A stretch of 7,658 nucleotides of DNA, taken from contig USMD01000085.1 in the NCBI GenBank assembly GCA_900555725.1, forward strand, positions 1 to 7,658, read 5' to 3'. Position 1 is the first letter of the stretch. Each line of letters begins with the position of its first letter. The stretch is from an uncultured Garciella sp. Lineage in GTDB: Bacteria > Bacillota > Clostridia > Eubacteriales > Garciellaceae. A model generated the notes under the pieces. That model did no database searches. It had not been told where the DNA came from and worked only from the letters and a program-made list of their open reading frames with translations. Of this stretch, positions 5,786 through 7,658 are shown piece by piece. The translations under genes were made by a program, and so were the position numbers.

Positions 5786-7558
5786 ATGAACCTTAATCAA
5801 ATTGTTAAATTAAAGGTTAGGGAAATTATGAATACTAAGATAATCAAAGCTCATCCCAGTACCTCTCTATTTGAAATTTATAAAAAAATGACCATTCATA
5901 AGAGAAGTGAAGCCCTTATTCTCACTTTCAAAAAAGATCGAGAGGAGATACAGGGGATTATTACCTTTAGTGATATAGGAGAAATTTTAAAAAGAGACCT
6001 AGACTTAACTAATCCTGTCAAGGATTATATGCGAACCCATGTGTATTTTTTTTCTCCTGAAGAGCCAGTAAAAAAAGCAAGAGATTTTATGCTGGAAAAG
6101 AAAATAGGAAGTTTGCCCATTTGGGATGGGAAAAAAGTTGTGGGGATAGTGGACACGATAACTCTTAGGGATACTTACTATAAGAAAACAGAGGAATTGA
6201 GCAACCAACTCTGTACCATCCTAGATCAGCTTCATGAGGGAGTCTGCATAGTAAACGATTACGGAATTGTTACTTTCTGGAATAATAGTGCCGAAAGGCT
6301 ATATCAAATTAAGGGAGAGGAATTACTAGGCAAAAGATTAAGGAATTACTTTCCTACTGCTCTGCTAGATGTGGTTCTCAAGAAAAAAAAGCCTATAGAA
6401 AACATCACCCATTCTCCTAGGAAAGGGACTTATGTGGCGATTTCTGCTAAACCTCTATTTAGCGGAGATCATTTAGTGGGGGCAATATCTTCAGAAAGGG
6501 ATGTTACTGAAATTACCCAATTGTCCATGGAATTGGAAGAAGCCACGAACAGAGTGAAATTTTTAGAAACAGAATATAATAGGCTTACAAAGGATCAATA
6601 TCAATTGGGAGAAATCATCGTCGGAAAAAGCAAAAAACTTACCGAATCTATTGTATTAGCTCAACAGGTAGCCAAGACTAATGTTAATGTGCTGATTACT
6701 GGGGAAAGCGGAACAGGGAAAGAGATATTTGCCAGAGCCATTCACCAAGAAAGCGGACGAAAAGGAGATTTTATCCCTATTAATTGTAGTGCGATTCCTG
6801 CAAATTTATTGGAAAGTGAGCTTTTTGGTTATGAAGGAGGAGCCTTTACTGGGGCCTTAACTAAGGGAAAAAAAGGAAAATTCCAGCTAGCTGATGGGGG
6901 CACCATATTTTTAGATGAAATAGGGGATATGCCTATGGAAATGCAGGCGAAACTTTTAAGAGTATTGCAAGATGGTGAAGTTTATCCTGTGGGAGGGGAA
7001 AAGTCTATTAAAATCAATGCCCGTATTATCGCAGCTACCAATCGAGATCTGGAGAAAATGATGGAGGAGGGATCCTTTCGAGAAGACCTCTACTATAGAT
7101 TAAATGTGGTATCCATTCATCTTCCTCCCTTAAGGGAGCGAAGGGAGGACATTCCCCTATTGATCGACCGCTTTGTGAAAGAATTTTCGGCTATTCACGG
7201 ACACTCCATAGCTTCTATTTCTACAGAGACTTTAAAAATGCTAAACGATTATAAATGGAAGGGAAATATTCGTGAATTAAAAAACACTATTGAAAGATTG
7301 GTAGTATTGTCTAAGGGAAAACACATTACCAAGGATATTATGCCTACAGAAATTATAAAAGGTTTTCAAAATAAAAATCAAAAAAACGGAGAAAAATCAA
7401 AGGAATATGATTTAGAAAAGGTATTGCAAAATACAGAGAGAAATATGATTCAAGAGGTCATGGAATTGACCAAGGGAAATAAAAAAAAGGCAGCAGAAAT
7501 ATTGAATATTCCTAGAAGTACTCTTTATTATAAATTAAGTCAATATGAAATTAATTAG
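5786..7558 (+). CDS. Sigma-54-dependent enhancer-binding activator with CBS pair and PAS domain (PrdR-like architecture)
   Basis: Transcription activator of 590 aa that should use ATP to open sigma-54 RNA polymerase at -24/-12 promoters. Two CBS domains (about 8-70 and 76-130; VREIMNTKIIKAHPS, VKDYMRTHVYFFSPEE) form a likely adenosine-nucleotide-binding module. A PAS domain follows (about 138-245; EGVCIVNDYGIVTFWNNSAE). The AAA+ domain (about 275-505) is complete: Walker A GESGTGKE (306-313), ESELFGYEGGAFTGA with the sigma-54-contacting GAFTGA at 352-357, Walker B GGTIFLDE (371-378), ATNRDL (417-422), arginine-finger region FREDLYYRLN (431-440) and sensor 2 GNIRELKN (493-500). A Fis-type HTH ends the protein (GNKKKAAEILNIPRSTLYYK, 564-583). 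The ATG lies 7 nt after GGAG (5775-5778). The same layout occurs in PrdR, the proline-dependent activator of proline-reductase genes, but related activators serve other amino-acid fermentation operons, so no symbol is given. It probably shares the promoter at 5006-5034. Confidence 0.95.
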   Translation: MNLNQIVKLKVREIMNTKIIKAHPSTSLFEIYKKMTIHKRSEALILTFKKDREEIQGIITFSDIGEILKRDLDLTNPVKDYMRTHVYFFSPEEPVKKARDFMLEKKIGSLPIWDGKKVVGIVDTITLRDTYYKKTEELSNQLCTILDQLHEGVCIVNDYGIVTFWNNSAERLYQIKGEELLGKRLRNYFPTALLDVVLKKKKPIENITHSPRKGTYVAISAKPLFSGDHLVGAISSERDVTEITQLSMELEEATNRVKFLETEYNRLTKDQYQLGEIIVGKSKKLTESIVLAQQVAKTNVNVLITGESGTGKEIFARAIHQESGRKGDFIPINCSAIPANLLESELFGYEGGAFTGALTKGKKGKFQLADGGTIFLDEIGDMPMEMQAKLLRVLQDGEVYPVGGEKSIKINARIIAATNRDLEKMMEEGSFREDLYYRLNVVSIHLPPLRERREDIPLLIDRFVKEFSAIHGHSIASISTETLKMLNDYKWKGNIRELKNTIERLVVLSKGKHITKDIMPTEIIKGFQNKNQKNGEKSKEYDLEKVLQNTERNMIQEVMELTKGNKKKAAEILNIPRSTLYYKLSQYEIN

Positions 7559-7567
7559 GAGTGAATG

Positions 7568-7602
7568 TGTCAATTTGCTGTCATGGTGTCTAAAATTCGA
7601 CA
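7568..7602. promoter_or_regulatory. Candidate upstream activating sequence (TGTC repeats and dyad)
   Basis: TGTC occurs at 7568-7571, 7579-7582 and 7587-7590. The last is matched by GACA at 7599-7602. The 16-bp element 7587-7602 pairs at 6 of 8 symmetric positions (TGTC, then AA/TT inside). A Fis-type enhancer-binding protein usually binds such dyads 80-200 bp before the -24/-12 promoter of its target, often the next gene. No -24/-12 element lies in the remaining 39 bp before the adapter. The role is inferred from position and symmetry only. Confidence 0.35.
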
Positions 7603-7641
7603 AAATTGTTTTTTGATAAGTTTTTAATATAACAAAGTGAC

Positions 7642-7658
7642 CTGTCTCTTATACACAT
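7642..7658 (-). other. Residual Nextera adapter (Tn5 mosaic end) at right contig end
   Basis: CTGTCTCTTATACACAT is the first 17 bases of the reverse-complemented Tn5 mosaic end. With the copy at 1-20 it brackets the contig in the orientation of tagmentation adapters. Biological sequence ends at about base 7641. Confidence 0.97.

Noticed and set aside
5786..7558. Firm naming of the activator as prdR
   Set aside because: The domain layout agrees, but several clostridial enhancer-binding proteins share it, and the proline reductase genes that would support the name are not in the window.
7559..7641. A sigma-54 -24/-12 promoter after the activator
   Set aside because: The TTGC at 7575-7578 looks like a -12 element, but the bases 12 bp upstream are AT and not the required GG. 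No other GG-N10-GC core with TGGCAC-like flanks was seen.
1..7658. Composite Tn5-like transposon bounded by inverted mosaic ends
   Set aside because: The mosaic ends point the wrong way for a transposon, with the outer edge facing the insert, and they lie exactly at the contig ends. There is no transposase or target duplication. They are library adapters.

Overview
The window is AT-rich, chromosome-like DNA from an endospore-forming, low-GC Gram-positive bacterium, most probably an anaerobic member of the Clostridia. Pointers to this are a SpoVB-type flippase, a PdaB-type polysaccharide deacetylase, strong GGAGG-type ribosome binding sites, frequent TTG/GTG starts and a sigma-54 activator of the CBS-PAS-AAA+-Fis type. 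Taxonomy below class level cannot be read from the sequence. Both ends are artificial: bases 1-20 and 7642-7658 are Nextera (Tn5 mosaic-end) tagmentation adapter left in the assembly, so the biological sequence is 21-7641.

Left part (71-4120), envelope and sporulation genes. spoVB (71-1603, minus) diverges from a pdaB-like deacetylase (1823-2590, plus) across a gap of about 220 bp. The deacetylase ends at a strong intrinsic terminator (2606-2636). Next is a divergent MurE-family Mur ligase (2699-4093), with a terminator whose stem overlaps its stop codon (4092-4120). All three proteins belong to families that handle peptidoglycan or its precursors. CATAnnnT-like -10 motifs, as used by mother-cell sigma factors, precede pdaB and the Mur ligase and, in weaker form, spoVB. 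Coordinated expression during sporulation is therefore a reasonable inference, not a demonstrated fact.

Right part (4121-7641), DNA-binding and regulatory genes. A 179-bp intergenic region with two perfect dyads leads to a protein with two tandem SSB-type OB folds (4300-4965). A near-consensus sigma-A promoter (5006-5034), with a perfect 11-bp inverted repeat over its -35 box, then drives a likely two-gene operon. The first gene encodes a GntR-RCK_C repressor of BusR architecture (5105-5737), a family in which the studied members sense cyclic di-AMP. The second encodes a 590-aa sigma-54 enhancer-binding protein with two CBS domains, a PAS domain, an intact GAFTGA loop and a Fis-type HTH (5786-7558). 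This layout resembles PrdR of proline-reductase clusters.

The 83 bp after the activator carry TGTC repeats and a TGTC-N8-GACA dyad that could be its upstream activating sequence. The expected target operon lies beyond the right end. No RNA gene, CRISPR array, insertion sequence or gene-free stretch over 300 bp was seen.
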